Shown: in pieces, positions 5,066-6,991 of the stretch
Position numbering within the stretch: the first letter of the stretch is position 1
Layout of the letters: each line of letters opens with the position of its first letter
DNA from: an uncultured Bacteroidota bacterium
GTDB lineage: Bacteria; Bacteroidota; Bacteroidia; UBA7662
Direction of reading: 5' to 3'
DNA: 6,991 nt
Assembly (NCBI GenBank): GCA_903908015.1
Contig: CAIVQI010000069.1
Coordinates: 1 to 6,991, forward strand
Notes under the pieces: model-generated
What the model was told of the DNA's origin: nothing
What the model saw: only the letters and a program-made list of their open reading frames with translations
Database searches by the model: none
Translations under genes and position numbers: made by a program

Positions 5066-6991
5066 ATGTCGCAGGAAGAGCGGATTGTCCCCATTAACAT
5101 AGATCAAGAAATGAAAACGGCCTACATCGACTATTCGATGTCGGTGATTGTTTCGCGTGCCTTACCCGACGTGCGAGACGGGCTCAAACCCGTACACCGT
5201 CGCGTTCTATTTGGGATGAACGAATTGGGGGTAAATGCGGGAAAACCTTACAAGAAATCAGCGCGTATTGTGGGGGAGGTTCTTGGTAAATATCACCCCC
5301 ATGGTGACAGTTCTGTTTACGATACGATGGTGCGGATGGCGCAAGATTGGAGCATGCGTCACACCTTGGTGGATGGTCAGGGCAACTTCGGCTCTGTTGA
5401 TGGCGACTCTCCTGCTGCCATGCGCTATACAGAGGCCAGACTCACACGTGCCGCAGAAGAGTTGTTGGCGGACATCGATAAAGAAACGGTCGATTTTCAA
5501 CTCAATTTCGACGACTCACTTGAAGAACCTCGCGTTTTACCCGCCCGCTTTCCTAATTTGCTCGTGAATGGTTCGTCCGGAATTGCAGTCGGCATGGCCA
5601 CAAACATGGCGCCACATAATCTGAGGGAGGTTGTGGATGGTTTGCAAGCCTGCATACAAAATCCTGAAATCAGCTGCGAAGAGTTGCTCAACTATGTTAA
5701 AGCCCCTGATTTTCCAACGGGTGGCATTATTTATGGCTATGAAGGGGTTCGCGAAGCCTTGCTCACGGGTCGTGGGCGCGTGGTCATCCGCGCAAGGGCT
5801 GTAATTGAAGCATTGGAGAATGGTCGTGAGCGCATCATTGTTACGGAAATTCCGTACCTCGTGAACAAAGCCGACATGCTCACGCGGACGGCAGAACTCG
5901 TCAATGAAAAGAAAATCGAGGGCATCAGCGACATACGAGATGAATCCGATCGTGACGGCATGCGGATTGTCTATGAAATCAAACGTGACGCCATCGCCAG
6001 TGTGGTCCTGAATCATTTATATAAGTATACTGCCCTTCAAAGTACCTTTTCTGTAAACAATATTGCCTTGGTCAAGGGAAGGCCTGAAGCCCTCAACCTG
6101 CGTGATATGATGGTGCATTTCATAGAACACCGCCACGAGGTGGTCATGCGCCGAACCCAATATGAGCTTCGTGAAGCGGAGAAAAAGGCCCATATACTTC
6201 AGGGATATCTCATTGCGTTGGACCATCTGGACGAAGTGATCCAGCTGATTCGTTCATCCGCCACGCCGGAAGAAGCGCGAAATGGGCTCATCGAACGTTT
6301 TGGACTTTCAGAAATCCAGGCAAAAGCCATTTTGGAGCTTCGTTTGCAACGCCTCACCGGCATGGAGCGCGAGAAACTTCGCAATGAATATGAAGAAGTG
6401 ATGGCTCTCATTGCCCGCCTTCAGTCCATTTTGGACGATAAAAGCCTCCGTATGCAGATTATTTCCGATGAGCTCAACGATATTCGGGAGCGTTATGGCA
6501 ATGATCGCCGTTCTGAGCTGGTCTATGCATCAGGCGATTTTCGCATGGAGGATATGATCGCAGACGAAGATGTAGTGATCACCATATCACATCTGGGTTA
6601 CATGAAGCGTACGCCACTCACCGAATACAGGGTTCAGGCCCGTGGGGGTCGCGGTGCGATCGGTGGTGCCACCCGGGATGAAGACTTCATCGAACATATT
6701 TTTGTTGCCCGTACCCACCACTACATGCTGTTGTTCACCAAACAAGGCAAGTGTTTTTGGTTGCGTTGCTATGAAATACCCGAAGGAGGAAAAAATACAA
6801 AGGGTAGGGCCGTTCAAAACCTGATTTCCATTGCACCCGACGATAAGATCAAAGCTTATCTGAGTGTTCAGGATCTGACCGACAGCGCCTATCTGGACAG
6901 CCATTTCGTGATGTTTTGCACACGCATGGGCCAGATTAAAAAGTCCAGTTTAGAAGCCTATAGTCGACCGCGGGCCAACGGCATCCATGCC
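5066..6991 (+). CDS. gyrA: DNA gyrase subunit A, N-terminal 642 residues (runs off the window)
   Basis: GyrA is the DNA-breaking and rejoining subunit of gyrase, which adds negative supercoils using ATP hydrolysed by GyrB. From the ATG at 5066 the frame is open to the last base without a stop; family members here are roughly 830-860 aa, so about a quarter is missing. Seen: the N-terminal YSMSVIVSRALPDVRDGLKPVHRR block (23-46), the quinolone-resistance region GKYHPHGDSSVYDTMVRMAQ (74-93), the catalytic Arg120-Tyr121 in AAMRYTEARL, the Ile wedge region NGSSGIAVGMATNMAPHN, the C-gate coiled-coil part with LGL-type EIQAKAILELRLQRLTGMERE, and the start of the DNA-wrapping C-terminal domain with the GyrA box QARGGRG (524-530; QRRGGKG in E. 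coli). The box favours GyrA over ParC. Ser82 and Asp86 match the quinolone-sensitive E. coli Ser83 and Asp87. It lies alone on its strand here, divergent from exbB. Confidence 0.97.
   Translation, partial: MSQEERIVPINIDQEMKTAYIDYSMSVIVSRALPDVRDGLKPVHRRVLFGMNELGVNAGKPYKKSARIVGEVLGKYHPHGDSSVYDTMVRMAQDWSMRHTLVDGQGNFGSVDGDSPAAMRYTEARLTRAAEELLADIDKETVDFQLNFDDSLEEPRVLPARFPNLLVNGSSGIAVGMATNMAPHNLREVVDGLQACIQNPEISCEELLNYVKAPDFPTGGIIYGYEGVREALLTGRGRVVIRARAVIEALENGRERIIVTEIPYLVNKADMLTRTAELVNEKKIEGISDIRDESDRDGMRIVYEIKRDAIASVVLNHLYKYTALQSTFSVNNIALVKGRPEALNLRDMMVHFIEHRHEVVMRRTQYELREAEKKAHILQGYLIALDHLDEVIQLIRSSATPEEARNGLIERFGLSEIQAKAILELRLQRLTGMEREKLRNEYEEVMALIARLQSILDDKSLRMQIISDELNDIRERYGNDRRSELVYASGDFRMEDMIADEDVVITISHLGYMKRTPLTEYRVQARGGRGAIGGATRDEDFIEHIFVARTHHYMLLFTKQGKCFWLRCYEIPEGGKNTKGRAVQNLISIAPDDKIKAYLSVQDLTDSAYLDSHFVMFCTRMGQIKKSSLEAYSRPRANGIHA

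Noticed and set aside
5294..5345. Possible quinolone-resistance changes in GyrA
   Set aside because: Ser82 and Asp86 are the sensitive-type residues. Ser83, in place of E. coli Ala84, is in my recollection usual for Bacteroidetes.
5537..6016. 159-codon open frame on the minus strand inside gyrA
   Set aside because: It is antisense to highly conserved gyrA codons and shows no protein features of its own.
1..6991. Search for tRNA, rRNA, CRISPR arrays, insertion sequences, phage or defence genes
   Set aside because: Almost every base is accounted for by housekeeping genes. I saw no regularly spaced repeats, transposase motifs or terminal inverted repeats.

Overview
This looks like a stretch of core chromosome from a member of the Bacteroidetes (Bacteroidota) with moderate GC content. 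Four things point there. The ExbB/ExbD/TonB proteins are of the Bacteroidetes type. The RdgB motif reads FAEM where proteobacteria usually have AEL. The start of FolC carries the MFQRIGAAAY motif. GyrA opens with a PIN-Q-EMKTAYIDYSMSVIVSRALPDVRDGLKPVHRRVLFGM-like stretch and ends in a CTD with a QxRGG-type box. Translation starts generally lack strong Shine-Dalgarno sequences, which is usual for the phylum. I cannot name a genus from the sequence.

Layout: (1) Positions 20-1089, plus strand: a small unrecognised protein whose stop overlaps (ATGA) the start of rdgB, the XTP/dITP diphosphatase that cleans the nucleotide pool. (2) Positions 1099-4802, minus strand, read right to left: exbB, exbD, tonB, folC and rnhA. 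They are packed with a 4-nt overlap or gaps of 6 to 24 nt and so probably form one operon. The first three encode an inner-membrane proton-driven energy transducer for outer-membrane transport. folC makes folate polyglutamates and rnhA removes RNA from RNA/DNA hybrids. The plus-strand rdgB and minus-strand rnhA meet tail to tail only 9 bp apart. (3) Positions 4803-5065: a divergent intergenic region that must hold the promoters for both the exbB operon and gyrA. It contains a near-perfect 14-bp direct repeat and a perfect 13-bp dyad. (4) Positions 5066-6991, plus strand: the first 642 codons of gyrA, open to the window edge.

I see no mobile element, CRISPR array, tRNA, rRNA or defence system, and no clear novel system. 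The points most worth a second look are the repeated and palindromic sites between exbB and gyrA, an eight-C tract near the end of tonB where slippage would swap the C-terminal strand, and the uncharacterised protein coupled to rdgB.
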